Assembly (NCBI GenBank): GCA_963724535.1 | Contig: CAVRVD010000001.1 | Coordinates: forward strand, 181,322-245,321 | Length of the DNA: 64,000 nt | Direction of reading: 5' to 3' | From: JADJPO01 sp963724535 | Lineage (GTDB): Bacteria; Actinomycetota; Actinomycetes; Actinomycetales; Kineosporiaceae | In this document: positions 51,631 through 59,859 of the stretch, piece by piece | Numbering within the stretch: the stretch's first letter is position 1 | How the letters are laid out: every line of letters starts with the position of its first letter | Made by a program: the position numbers and the translations under genes | The notes under the pieces: generated by a model | Told to the model about the DNA's origin: nothing | Databases searched by the model: none | The model's input: only the letters and a program-made list of their open reading frames with translations

Positions 51631-52074
51631 ATGGCAACGCTGACACGCAGCATCACGATCGACGCCCCCGTCGACACAGTGTTCGACTACGCCTTGGACA
51701 TCAGGCAACTGTGGAACATGAAGGACGTCGCGCTGACGGATGTCGACATCAAGCCTGAAGGTGTCGGCACCTCGGCCCGCCTGTACTCGCACCTGCTGGG
51801 CTTCCACCTGGAGGGTGGTATCGAGTACAGCGAGGTCGTCCCCAGTCAGCGTATCGTCGCGCAGGTCCACTTCTTTGCCGAGAAGCCGACGTGGACGTTC
51901 ACGTTCGAACCCGTCGAGGGCGGCACCAAGGTGAGCGCAGAGGGCGTGTGGGACGTGAAGCTCCCGGTTGTGGGCAGGCCCCTCGAGATGGTCATGGTGA
52001 AGGAACACGAGCCCTTCCTCGAGACGATGCTCGCCAACCTCAAGACACGGGTGGAGGCCAAGACCGCCGCCTGA
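51631..52074 (+). CDS. SRPBCC (polyketide cyclase/START-like) family protein
   Basis: A 147-residue protein of the helix-grip fold: ITIDAPVDTVFDYALDIRQL, VGTSARLYSHLLGFHLEG, WTFTFEPVEGGTKVSAEGVW and a long C-terminal helix (VKEHEPFLETMLANLKTRVE) covering a hydrophobic pocket. Such proteins bind or modify small hydrophobic ligands. GGGGGTG lies upstream of the ATG. A perfect 12-bp hairpin follows the stop and probably terminates transcription. Confidence 0.85.
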   Translation: MATLTRSITIDAPVDTVFDYALDIRQLWNMKDVALTDVDIKPEGVGTSARLYSHLLGFHLEGGIEYSEVVPSQRIVAQVHFFAEKPTWTFTFEPVEGGTKVSAEGVWDVKLPVVGRPLEMVMVKEHEPFLETMLANLKTRVEAKTAA

Positions 52075-52082
52075 TGCCGAGT

Positions 52083-52110
52083 GAGCCGCCGGGTGACAAC
52101 CCGGCGGCTC
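52083..52110 (+). terminator. Strong hairpin terminator
   Basis: GAGCCGCCGGGT and ACCCGGCGGCTC form a perfect 12-bp stem with a GACA loop, 9 nt after the SRPBCC stop, followed by AGTCTT. There is little U tract, as is usual in actinobacteria. Confidence 0.8.
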
Positions 52111-52290
52111 AGTCTTGCCCGGACGTCCCCGGCGTACCGCTCCCGTAGGTGTCGTGATGCGCTCCCCACTTTCGACGACGTCGAAGGGCGACGGCTACGC
52201 TTCGCAGGATCTTCTCGAGGTGGTTCCGGGAGGGTCGCGTCGGCGTGGCCACTCCCCCGCGTGCCGAGCTGGCGGCGACGTCGGGGCGGA

Positions 52291-52710
52291 TCAGCCGGTC
52301 GCGAGCAGGGCGCCGACCGCGCCGAGGACCGCCGCCGCCAGACGTACGCGATCGGCCGCCCGGAGCCTGCGCAGGACGTCGTCCGACCGGCCCTCACGCC
52401 CCAGCCGGCGGTGCGCCGGGGCAGCGACGAACGCGGTCGTCCCGGCGGCGACGGCGGCAGCACCGACGGATGCCACAGCAGGCACGGAGCGCGGACCGGC
52501 CACGAGCACGGCGAGGCAGGCGGTGGCGAGCAGCCCGTAGACCAGCGCGACCACGACGCCCATGCGCCGGGAGTGGGCGGCGTGCGCCGCCGCGAACCGA
52601 TCAGCCGGCACATCGACGAGTGCCGGGTACACCACGGCCGTGACGAGACCCTGGAAGCCCAGATGCAGGCTGCTCGCCGCGAGTAGCGCCTCGGCGGGGT
52701 CCAGGCTCAC
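52291..52710 (-). CDS. Small membrane protein (DUF4149/anthrone-oxygenase-like size)
   Basis: A 139-residue protein with four hydrophobic helices (HLGFQGLVTAVVYPALVDVP, MGVVVALVYGLLATACLAVL, VASVGAAAVAAGTTAFVAAP, LAAAVLGAVGALLA). The H-S-R-R and APAHRRLG loops and overall layout resemble small four-helix proteins of the DUF1772/DUF4149 sort, but the match is loose. The GTG start lacks a strong ribosome site. Confidence 0.55.
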   Translation of the reverse strand: MSLDPAEALLAASSLHLGFQGLVTAVVYPALVDVPADRFAAAHAAHSRRMGVVVALVYGLLATACLAVLVAGPRSVPAVASVGAAAVAAGTTAFVAAPAHRRLGREGRSDDVLRRLRAADRVRLAAAVLGAVGALLATG

Positions 52711-52889
52711 GGCACACCGGTGACCACGGCGAGCGCTGGATCCACAGGGGCAGGGTATCCACCGCTGTACCGCCCCACGCCCCCTGAGACTCCGGGGTCC
52801 TTCCGCCCCCTGCGTCCCGTGCTGGACGCGAACGCCAGCCGGGCCGCGGTCTGGACGGCGACGGTGAGTTCCTGCTCGGTGAAGCGCAT
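52707..52889 (-). pseudogene. MRFTEQEL-family protein, copy 2 (truncated)
   Basis: The first 33 codons match copies 1 and 3 (MRFTEQELTVAVQTAARLAF, GRRGRKDP), as do the promoter and about 35 bp upstream. The frame then runs into unrelated sequence, so the C-terminal three quarters are lost. Confidence 0.85.
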
Positions 52890-52988
52890 GGGCGCATTGT
52901 CGCGGTACACCCCGGAGCGCCGGGCACTGCGGGAGGAACCGCGCCGAGCATCCCCGCGGGGACGCCACGGCCCTGGTAGGGGTAGACC

Positions 52989-53453
52989 GTGCCCGACGTC
53001 ACCAGGTTCCGCAGCGACCTGTTCCCCATCGAGGCCGGCGAGGACGAGCAGACCAACCCGTTCTGCTACGGCCGCTCCCTGGCGAACTGGCTCCGCGACC
53101 GGTTCGCCGACCGCGGCCACCCCGATGCCGCCGTGATCGCCGAGGACTTCGGCTGGTGCGTGATGCTGCAGCGGCAGCCGGCCCTGCTGTGGATCGGCTG
53201 CTGGAGCGAGCTGGACGACGAACCCGAGATGTCCGATGAGGAGCGGGCCGCCTGGGCACCGCGGCCGGAGGCGGTCACCTGGCAGTGCTTCGTCGCCGCC
53301 GAGACCCCAATCTGGACGTCCGGGTTCTGGAAGCGGCTGGTCGGTCGGCTCGACCCGGGCCGGTACGCCGCCCAGATCGAGGCCGACCTGGCCGCCGTCC
53401 TCGCCGCGGAACCGGGCATCCGGCTCAGCGACGGACCGCACGATGCCCCGTAG
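52989..53453 (+). CDS. Conserved hypothetical protein
   Basis: A 154-residue soluble protein: FPIEAGEDEQTNPFCYGRSL, FADRGHPDAAVIAEDFGWCV, LLWIGCWSELDD and a C-terminal helix (RYAAQIEADLAAVLAAEPGI). I recognise the N-P-x-C-Y-G-R and E-D-x-G-W-C-V pattern from a family of uncharacterised bacterial proteins often found in polymorphic or conflict gene neighbourhoods. No active-site motif is clear. It starts at GTG. Confidence 0.72.
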   Translation: MPDVTRFRSDLFPIEAGEDEQTNPFCYGRSLANWLRDRFADRGHPDAAVIAEDFGWCVMLQRQPALLWIGCWSELDDEPEMSDEERAAWAPRPEAVTWQCFVAAETPIWTSGFWKRLVGRLDPGRYAAQIEADLAAVLAAEPGIRLSDGPHDAP

Positions 53454-53499
53454 CTGACCTACCCCGATGCGCCCGAACAGGCTCTGCGACTGGCGGTTC

Positions 53500-53626
53500 T
53501 GAGTCGGCCCCCATCAGCGGCTCGCTCAAGGACGCGATCGCGCTGGCCTTGCGCCTCACCTGCTCGTCTCCAAGCCAGGTGGTCAGGCTGGAGCACCCCA
53601 TCCTCGAGCATTCGGGGGCCAGCTGA
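53500..53626 (+). repeat. Duplicate of the 3' end of the NPCBM-like protein gene
   Basis: About 110 bp (GAGTCGGCCCCCATCAGCGG onward to GAGCACCCCATCCTCG) equal 36385-36490 with a few substitutions. It encodes SAPISGSLKDAIALALRLTC, in frame but without the rest of the gene. Confidence 0.88.
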
Positions 53627-54055
53627 ACCGAGCGGTCCGGGGTGAGGTGGACGCCGTCCGGGCGCACGAGATGACCCTGGACGGCGTCGCAGCGCCCACC
53701 CGGGCAGAGCATGTCCTCGATCTCGATCACCGCCGCGGACGTCGAGGAGTCCGCGACCTGGCGCAGCATCCCGTTGAAGCCGGGCCGGTAGGTGTCCGGG
53801 TAGGCATGCTGGGGCCGCCCCCGGTAATAGAGGGTGGTGTCGTCCGGCAGCGCCAGGAAGCAGGCCGCGACCACGGCCAGCAGGGCGCCGACGGCCAACT
53901 CGTGAACCCGGGCGTCGGTGCCGTAGTAGGCGCGGGAGACGCTCTCCGGGTCGTGGAGCACCGCCATGGCCACGGCGAAGGCCGCCGTGACGGCGACGGC
54001 CGGGAGGGTCAGGAGGCGGTGCGGTGGACAGGGCTGTCGGCCCCGGGACCATCTC
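53627..54055 (-). pseudogene. AT3/SGNH acyltransferase (OafA/YrhL-like) remnant
   Basis: The minus strand reads VAVTAAFAVAMAVLHDPESV with SRAYYGTDARVHELAVGALL, the central motif of membrane acyltransferase-3 proteins, directly followed by pieces of a periplasmic SGNH domain (YRPGFNGMLRQVADSSTSA, CPGGRCDAVQGHLVRPDGVH). About half of the protein between and before these parts is missing. Confidence 0.78.
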
Positions 54056-54078
54056 GGGCGACACAAAGCGGACGTCGC

Positions 54079-54090
54079 TACCCTCCCTGC
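54079..54090 (+). promoter_or_regulatory. Leaderless -10 element
   Basis: TACCCT (54079-54084) lies 6 nt before the PIG-L gene ATG. Confidence 0.5.
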
Positions 54091-54867
54091 ATGGCCGACG
54101 AGCTGATCCACCAATTCGCCGAGGACGACTTCAGTCGGGTGCTGTGCGTGGTGGCTCACCCGGACGACATGGAGTACGGGACGGCGTCGGCCGTGGCGGC
54201 CTGGACGGCCCGGGGCGTGGACGTGGCCTACCTTCTCCTGACCCGCGGCGAGGCCGGGATGGATGGTTGCCCACCGGAGCGGACCGCCGAGGTGCGCACT
54301 CAGGAGCAGATCGAGGGTTGCCACGCGGTCGGCGTCACCCGGGTGGACTTCCTCGACTACCCCGACGGCGTGCTGGAATACAGCCTGGCCATGCGGCGCG
54401 ACATCGCCCGGGTCATTCGTTCCTACCGGCCGCAGGCCGTGGTGGTCGGCTCCTGGGATGTCGAGTTCGTCGCATGCCTGAATCAGGCCGATCACCGGGT
54501 CGCCGGCCTCGCCACCCTCGACGCGCTGCGGGACGCCGGCAACCGCTGGGTCTTCCCCGAGTTGCTCGACGAGGGCCTTGAACCGTGCTCCGTGCGCTGG
54601 CTGCTGATCAGCGGAGACCCGAGGCCGACCCATGGCGTGGACGTCACCGGCGAACCGCTGGAACGTGGAATCGCCTCGCTGGAAGCGCACGCAGAGTACT
54701 TGGCCGGGATCCCTGGCCACCCGCCGCCGCGACCCATGATCACCGGCATCACCGCGAGGCAGGGCCGCGCCATGGGCGTACCGAACGTGGTGCTCTTCCG
54801 AGCGTGGGACTTCCAAGCACCACCCACCATCGCGCTGGAGGCGATGCAGCCGTCACAGGGCGACTGA
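54091..54867 (+). CDS. PIG-L/LmbE-family deacetylase
   Basis: A 258-residue zinc hydrolase of the MshB/Mca/LmbE fold. The metal motif is VVAHPDDMEYGTASAVA, with further conserved parts LTRGEAGMDG, RTQEQIEGCHAVGV, FLDYPDGVL, and NQADHRVAGLATLDAL carrying the third ligand. Members deacetylate N-acetylglucosaminyl substrates such as the mycothiol precursor, or cleave mycothiol adducts. Its length and the RGEAGMDGCPPERTAEVR motif fit the generic actinobacterial PIG-L rather than MshB specifically. The gene appears leaderless. Confidence 0.9.
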   Translation: MADELIHQFAEDDFSRVLCVVAHPDDMEYGTASAVAAWTARGVDVAYLLLTRGEAGMDGCPPERTAEVRTQEQIEGCHAVGVTRVDFLDYPDGVLEYSLAMRRDIARVIRSYRPQAVVVGSWDVEFVACLNQADHRVAGLATLDALRDAGNRWVFPELLDEGLEPCSVRWLLISGDPRPTHGVDVTGEPLERGIASLEAHAEYLAGIPGHPPPRPMITGITARQGRAMGVPNVVLFRAWDFQAPPTIALEAMQPSQGD

Positions 54868-54871
54868 TCCT

Positions 54872-55366
54872 GTGGAGCCACGACAGAGACCGCTGCAGAT
54901 GTATGGCACTGCGAGCGAGCAGGTTCCACTGTCGTGGTCGTGGGTGCAGGAGCAGCTCGCGGCGGCGGGAACGTACTGGGTGGTGGCCCCTGCGCGGGGG
55001 TATCCACACCCGCGTCCGGTCTGGGGGCTGTGGAGCGACCGCCGTCTGTACCTGAGCATCGGCAGCCCGACTCTGCTGCGTGCCCTCCAGGGAGCGGTCC
55101 CGATCAGCGTGCATCTGGGCAGTGACACTGACGTCGTCATCGTCGAAGGAATGACCGATCCGCTCTCCCGTCCGACATCGCCTCACCTGATCGAGTCGTA
55201 CAACTCCAAGTACGACTGGGACTACCAGGTCGCCGAGTACGGCGAACTCGTGAGCGTCGCACCGACCAAGGTCATGGCCTGGCGATCCGGGGGCTGGGCC
55301 GGACGCGAAGGCTTCAGAGCCACGGGCTGTTGGCTGCTCGATCCACCCGACAGACAGATCAGCTGA
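54872..55366 (+). CDS. Pyridoxamine 5'-phosphate oxidase-like flavin-binding protein
   Basis: A 164-residue split-barrel protein: LAAAGTYWVVAPARGYPHPR, PVWGLWSDRRLYLSIGS, AVPISVHLGSDTDVVIVEG and a C-terminal KVMAWRSGGWAGREGFRAT, typical of actinobacterial PNPOx/F420-dependent reductase relatives. Cofactor specificity cannot be told from sequence. It starts with GTG, 4 nt after the PIG-L stop, and is probably co-transcribed with it. Confidence 0.8.
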   Translation: MEPRQRPLQMYGTASEQVPLSWSWVQEQLAAAGTYWVVAPARGYPHPRPVWGLWSDRRLYLSIGSPTLLRALQGAVPISVHLGSDTDVVIVEGMTDPLSRPTSPHLIESYNSKYDWDYQVAEYGELVSVAPTKVMAWRSGGWAGREGFRATGCWLLDPPDRQIS

Positions 55367-55405
55367 GCCGGGGTGGTCGGGGCCAGTCGAGGTGATCGAC
55401 CTGCA

Positions 55406-57178
55406 TCAACCGTCAAAGGAGACACCCCCTTGGACCATCTCGGACGACACGAAACGGACGCCGCTGGCGACGTCTCGCATGACCTGGGGAAAGATCGTCT
55501 CCCGGCAGAGGTCGTGCACGACGTCGTCCTGGAACTGCTCCAGCGACAGCTCACGTTCGGCCTTGTCAGCACCCACGAAGACCGATGTCGGCACCAGCTT
55601 GAAGATCTCTTCGACCGTGATCTTGGTCGTGCCGTCACGCAGTTCCTCTGAGATCGCTTGCTGTGACAGGTGCGCGGCCTCGGCGGCGATCTTGGCGCCG
55701 ACGGGTCCCGACTGGCTCAAGAGCGTGTCGTCGCCTCCCACGTACAGGCGGTCGCCGCGGACATTGCCGACCGAGAGGCCACGCTTGTTGAACCAGTCGT
55801 GCACCGCCCCGGCGGCCAACTGGAGGTAGGAGGAGTTCAACATCCGCAGGTAGAGCCGGTAGGCCTCGTCGCGCGTGCGAACCGTCGTGGCGCCGACCCC
55901 GGATCCAGCGATGCGGCCTTGGTAGGTGTCGCGTTCCTGAGCAGTCTGCGGGTCCAGGACAGTACTGCCGCTCGCCCGATCCTGCGCGGAGGTGCCCGTC
56001 GGCAGCAGCGGCTGGGTGTACAGGTGTCGCCCGGCGACGCCCGGTTGAACATCCTCACGCATTCCCCTGAGCGACGCGCGGTCCGGCACACCCCAGTCGG
56101 GCCGCTCCAGGCTCGGCGGACGTAGCGTGCCCAAGTTGAGGAGTCGGGACCAGTGAAGATACGGCAGGTCTGCCAGGTACTCGGCGAACCACTGCATGAC
56201 GAGAGTCTTGTTGACCAGGTGTCCGGCGGCGAAGGAGTCCTGCAGGAAGTGATCGCCGTAGCCGTTCTCCAGCCAGGCCGACCGTTCGTCCCTGTCGGCC
56301 TCGGCGGTGATGTCAGTGCGCAAAGGTGCCTCCCGACAGCGTCCGCCGTTGGCCCGCCGCGCCGACTCGCACGCCTGGTTGTGGAACAAAGCCCAGCGCT
56401 GCCAGCTCATCGGCGCGAAGTGGCAGGCATTGCGGGCCAGGAGTCCCTGGTAGCGCTGGGTTCCGAGGTGAGCTGTCGCGGAGTCCAGCGCACGAACCTC
56501 GCCCGCGGCACTCATGCCCGGGACGAAGTCGAGTCCCGACATCGCCGAGCCCGCCATCGTGAGGGCTGGCAAGCCGATAGTGTCGCGGATGTTGCGGAGC
56601 ATGCCTGCACGCATGCGCTGCAGGACGGGGACCATCCGTCCCGCGGGCATCGTGTCGATCACATCGGGGCCCGGTAGATAGTCGGCAAGCGCGTTGATCT
56701 CTCCGTAGGTGACCCACAACCGGCTGCCGCCCAACTGGATCCACCGGTAGTCGGGGAAACGGCGGTGCGGGTCGCTCGTCGCGTCGAGCAACGCCAGGAT
56801 GCGGTGCCACTCGCGGGTGAGTAGATGGTTGCGGTCCTTGCCGGAAACCGTTGCCGCAGCCAACTGTGCTGGAGGCGTGTCGCCGAGCATCACGTGCTCC
56901 CATGAGGCGTGCCGCTGCACCACCGACGGACGGCAGGAGCCTGGGGCGGCGAGTGCCGCGACGGCGCGGTTGCCCGCCTGGCGTTGCAGGGTGGTGAGGT
57001 CCTGGCGGGGACCGTGGGGGGTCCTGCCGCGGTCACGATCAGACGGCGGACGCCGGCCCGGCGGGATCACTCGGTCGCGAACCACGGCTCGAGTATCAGC
57101 TTCTGCGAACACCCGGGGCCAGGGTTGCCGGCATTCCTCGCCCCATCGTGCAGGGCGCCTGACCCCGAAGGGCGACAA
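55406..57178 (-). CDS. eCIS-cargo-like protein with phospholipase C/nuclease-like zinc motif
   Basis: A 590-residue protein. Near residue 63 is LTTLQRQAGNRAVAAL, the LQR-x-A-G-N-(R/A)-A-V motif that marks proteins encoded with extracellular contractile injection systems. A central helical domain includes NACHFAPMSWQRWALFHNQA and GYGDHFLQDSFAAGHLVNK; the D-H-F-L-Q-D-x-F-A-x-G-H pattern resembles zinc-dependent phospholipase C/P1-nuclease folds. The C-terminus is unrecognised (EEIFKLVPTSVFVGADKAER). No tail-like structural gene is nearby. The start is uncertain: TTG at 57178 abuts the RidA stop, and GTG codons nearer residue 31 are alternatives. Confidence 0.7.
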   Translation of the reverse strand: MSPFGVRRPARWGEECRQPWPRVFAEADTRAVVRDRVIPPGRRPPSDRDRGRTPHGPRQDLTTLQRQAGNRAVAALAAPGSCRPSVVQRHASWEHVMLGDTPPAQLAAATVSGKDRNHLLTREWHRILALLDATSDPHRRFPDYRWIQLGGSRLWVTYGEINALADYLPGPDVIDTMPAGRMVPVLQRMRAGMLRNIRDTIGLPALTMAGSAMSGLDFVPGMSAAGEVRALDSATAHLGTQRYQGLLARNACHFAPMSWQRWALFHNQACESARRANGGRCREAPLRTDITAEADRDERSAWLENGYGDHFLQDSFAAGHLVNKTLVMQWFAEYLADLPYLHWSRLLNLGTLRPPSLERPDWGVPDRASLRGMREDVQPGVAGRHLYTQPLLPTGTSAQDRASGSTVLDPQTAQERDTYQGRIAGSGVGATTVRTRDEAYRLYLRMLNSSYLQLAAGAVHDWFNKRGLSVGNVRGDRLYVGGDDTLLSQSGPVGAKIAAEAAHLSQQAISEELRDGTTKITVEEIFKLVPTSVFVGADKAERELSLEQFQDDVVHDLCRETIFPQVMRDVASGVRFVSSEMVQGGVSFDG

Positions 57179-57595
57179 CTACGCCGCGGCGACCGCTTCG
57201 ATCTCGACGAGCCACCCCGGTTCGAGCATGCCTGCGCAGACGACCGTTCGCGTCGCATGGTGGTCGCCGAGCCGCCGCTTCAACACCGCCACGTTGGCCG
57301 GGTCGTGAGCTGCGGCCGCGAGATAGAACCGAAGCGACACGAGATCGCGGATCGACATGTCGGCGCTTTCCAGAGTCGTCTCGAGGTGGTTCCAGATCAG
57401 CTCGGCTTGCCCCTCGAAGTCCGTCGGCATCGTCGCGCCGTCGAGCTCGTAGCCGTTGAGTCCGCTGATGAAGAGCAGCCGTGAGCCGGCGGGCACCTCG
57501 ACGGCGTGGGCGTAGTTGGCGTACGGAGGGAAGACCCCCTCGGGATTGTGCCGTCGAAGAACCACCGGCTCAGTATGCCGGTGGAGCCGGGCCAC
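57179..57595 (-). CDS. RidA-family (YjgF/YER057c/UK114) protein
   Basis: A 138-residue protein. The family pattern is visible in NPEGVFPPYANYAHAVEVPA, RLLFISGLNG, QAELIWNHLETTLESADMSI and the ending AGMLEPGWLVEIEAVAAA. The Arg used by RidA deaminases for imine/enamine hydrolysis would be in HHATRTVVCAGM; it is present. Members clear reactive 2-aminoacrylate or act on related imines. The start (GTG) is uncertain. Stop and the next gene's TTG are contiguous. Confidence 0.87.
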   Translation of the reverse strand: MARLHRHTEPVVLRRHNPEGVFPPYANYAHAVEVPAGSRLLFISGLNGYELDGATMPTDFEGQAELIWNHLETTLESADMSIRDLVSLRFYLAAAAHDPANVAVLKRRLGDHHATRTVVCAGMLEPGWLVEIEAVAAA

Positions 57596-57607
57596 AGCCG
57601 AGCGGCG

Positions 57608-59092
57608 TCAGCGCGGCCCGTGCTGGAACCAGCCGCCCGGAGCCATGCCCGGACCGATCGGACCCATCGGACCGCCGAGGCCGGGGCCGGGACCGACATC
57701 CCCGTCGTCGCCGGGCCGGGGCACCCCGAGCAGGGCCCGGGTGAGACGCTCGGTGTCACCGAGCATCTCGGTCAATGCCTCCTCCAGCAGTTCGTCGCCC
57801 GCCGCGCGCCCGGTCTCGGCGGCGAGCAGGACGGTCCTGCGGGCCAACTCCTTGAAGAAGCTGGCGGTGACCCCGCCGCTGCGCTCCGCCGCCGCGTCCC
57901 TGGCCAGAACCGACAGGGGCAGGGCGCGGGTGTACAGGTCGAGCAGGCGGCGTCGGGCCTCATCGTCGGGCAGGGGCACCTCGATGGCCAGGTCGACGCG
58001 TCCGGGACGCTGGGCGAGCGCGGACTCCAGCAGGTCGGCTCGGTTGGTGGTGAGCACGAAGGAGACGTCGGCGTCGCCGTCCAACCCGTCCATGGCGTCG
58101 AGCAGGGTGAACAGCAGGGGCTGCGGGCCCATGTGCAGCTCCCGGTGCTCGGCGATGAGGTCGACGTCCTCGAGCACGACCACCGACGGCTGCAGCGATC
58201 GAGCCACCTCGGCAGCCTCACTGATCAGCCCCAAGGCGGGACCGGCCAGGACGATGCAGGTGACGTCGGGGAGCCGGCCGAGCAGGTAGCGCACCGTGTG
58301 CGTCTTGCCAGTGCCGGGTGGTCCGTAGAGCAGCAACCCACGCTTGAGGTGCTGCCCGGCGGCACGCAGCGCCTCGGCCTGCCGGACCGTTCCGGCGACG
58401 TGGCGCTCGACGCGGGCCAGGGTGCCCTCGGGCAGGATCACCTGCTCGGCGGCCACCCCCGGTCGGGCGAGGAAGCTGATGGCGCGCTCGGGGGGCCCGT
58501 GCATGCTCTGGGTCACGTCGAACGCGAGGACCTGGCCCCGGAACACGCTGCGCTCGACCATGAGCCGGGTGACATCCTCGAGCAGAGGCCCGGTGACGTC
58601 GGACGCCGCGACGACCTCGATGCCGGGCTCGGTATCGAACCGCGCGTTGCCCTGACGCTGCATGACCGCCACCGGGACACCGGCGTATGAGAACAGGTAC
58701 ACGCCGAGCGCGATCGCCTCGCGGGAGGATTCCGGGCCGGTCTGGCCCCGGGTCCGGTCGACCGCGCCGACGGGTACTCCGCCGAAATGCCGGGGCCCGA
58801 GCATGTCGGCGAGGGTCTGGTGATGACGCTGGTCACCGCCGCCGACCCCCACCAGCGTCCCGCCGCCGTGTTCCTCGACGAGCGCCGCCACCGCCACGTC
58901 CAGGTTGACGAACTGGTGCGACGGCGTGGCGAGCCGGACCACCGGCAACGTCGAGGCATCGACACCGAGATGCTCGGTCAGGACCTCGACCAGGGGCCGG
59001 CCGCCGTCCGAGAAGTCGGCCCGGACGGCGAGCAGCGCCTCGTCCATGAACTCCTGGATGGTGCGCATGATCGACCAGGTGCGTTCGTCCAT
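57608..59092 (-). CDS. AAA+ ATPase (BCS1/26S-like)
   Basis: A 494-residue protein. The N-terminal 240 residues are an unrecognised substrate or docking domain (MDEALLAVRADFSDGGRPLV, VNLDVAVAALVEEHGGGT). The AAA module has Walker A LLLYGPPGTGKTHTVRYLLG (about 253-272), Walker B VVVLEDVDLIAEHREL, sensor 1 SFVLTTNRADLLE and an arginine finger in ALAQRPGRVDLAIEV. A Gly/Pro-rich tail (GPGPGLGGPMGPIGPG) ends it. AAA proteins of this type often accompany injection-system and cargo loci, where they may remodel complexes; its location beside an LQRQAGNRAV protein fits. The -10 TACGAT (59099-59104) is 6 nt before the ATG. Confidence 0.85.
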   Translation of the reverse strand: MDERTWSIMRTIQEFMDEALLAVRADFSDGGRPLVEVLTEHLGVDASTLPVVRLATPSHQFVNLDVAVAALVEEHGGGTLVGVGGGDQRHHQTLADMLGPRHFGGVPVGAVDRTRGQTGPESSREAIALGVYLFSYAGVPVAVMQRQGNARFDTEPGIEVVAASDVTGPLLEDVTRLMVERSVFRGQVLAFDVTQSMHGPPERAISFLARPGVAAEQVILPEGTLARVERHVAGTVRQAEALRAAGQHLKRGLLLYGPPGTGKTHTVRYLLGRLPDVTCIVLAGPALGLISEAAEVARSLQPSVVVLEDVDLIAEHRELHMGPQPLLFTLLDAMDGLDGDADVSFVLTTNRADLLESALAQRPGRVDLAIEVPLPDDEARRRLLDLYTRALPLSVLARDAAAERSGGVTASFFKELARRTVLLAAETGRAAGDELLEEALTEMLGDTERLTRALLGVPRPGDDGDVGPGPGLGGPMGPIGPGMAPGGWFQHGPR

Positions 59093-59104
59093 GCCTCGAT
59101 CGTA
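59093..59104 (-). promoter_or_regulatory. Leaderless -10 element of the AAA ATPase gene
   Basis: On the minus strand TACGAT, then CGAGGC, then ATG. Confidence 0.55.
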
Positions 59105-59157
59105 GATCCGGTGATCACCTCGCGGTCGGCCGAGGGTCGCGATCCCGGCCTCAAATG

Positions 59158-59721
59158 TCAGCTCCGAACGGGCTTCAGTGCCCGTGACCAGCTCTCGAGC
59201 TGGTCGAACATCGTCACCGCAGCCGGTTCGAACTGAGGGCCGGGAGCGAACGTGGAGAAGTTCTCGAAGTCGGTGAACAGGGAGAAGCTCAGTTGCTGAC
59301 GCACGTCGGCGATCTGCAGCTCCGCAGAGATGGCCCGCAGGTGCTCGATGGCCCGCGCGGCTCCGAGCGAGCCGTAGCCCACGAACGCGGCGGCCTTGTT
59401 GTTCCACTCCCCGTAGATGAAGTCGATCGCGTTCTTGAGCACACTCGAGGTGGAGTGGTTGTACTCGGGGGTGACGAACACGAACCCGTCGAACGGCGCG
59501 ATCGTGGCCGCCCACGCCTTGGTGTGCTCCCCTGTGTAATGCCCCATGGAGGGCGGCATGGCCTCGTCGAGGAACGGCAACGGGTGGTCCAGCAGGTCGA
59601 TCAGTTCGTAGTCGGCATCGGTGCGCTGGGCTGCCCGCTCGTGGACCCAGTCGGCGACCGCCTTGCCGTTACGACCAGGCCGGGTGCTGCCGAGAATGAT
59701 GGCGATCTTGAGGTCGGCCAT
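59158..59721 (-). CDS. NADPH-dependent FMN reductase
   Basis: A 187-residue flavodoxin-fold protein: IAIILGSTRPGRNGKAVADW (the phosphate-binding loop GSTRPGR), YELIDLLDHPLPFLDEAMPP, FVFVTPEYNHSTSSVLKNAI (the P-E-Y-N motif), FVGYGSLGAARAIEHLRAI. These reduce FMN, quinones or azo compounds using NADPH. The gene is intact; an internally deleted scrap of a second copy lies at 22760. GGAAGGAAT precedes the ATG. Confidence 0.93.
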   Translation of the reverse strand: MADLKIAIILGSTRPGRNGKAVADWVHERAAQRTDADYELIDLLDHPLPFLDEAMPPSMGHYTGEHTKAWAATIAPFDGFVFVTPEYNHSTSSVLKNAIDFIYGEWNNKAAAFVGYGSLGAARAIEHLRAISAELQIADVRQQLSFSLFTDFENFSTFAPGPQFEPAAVTMFDQLESWSRALKPVRS

Positions 59722-59859
59722 GAGATTCCTTCCGAGGCGCCGCCTGTGGAGGTTGGTTGAAATCTAAACCTTACAGGTCGTCGCCCCCACGGCAACCCGA
59801 GCCGCGGACGGCGACTGGCTGTGCGCCGAGGGGCTGCCGCTGACCTGCCTCGGGGCCGG

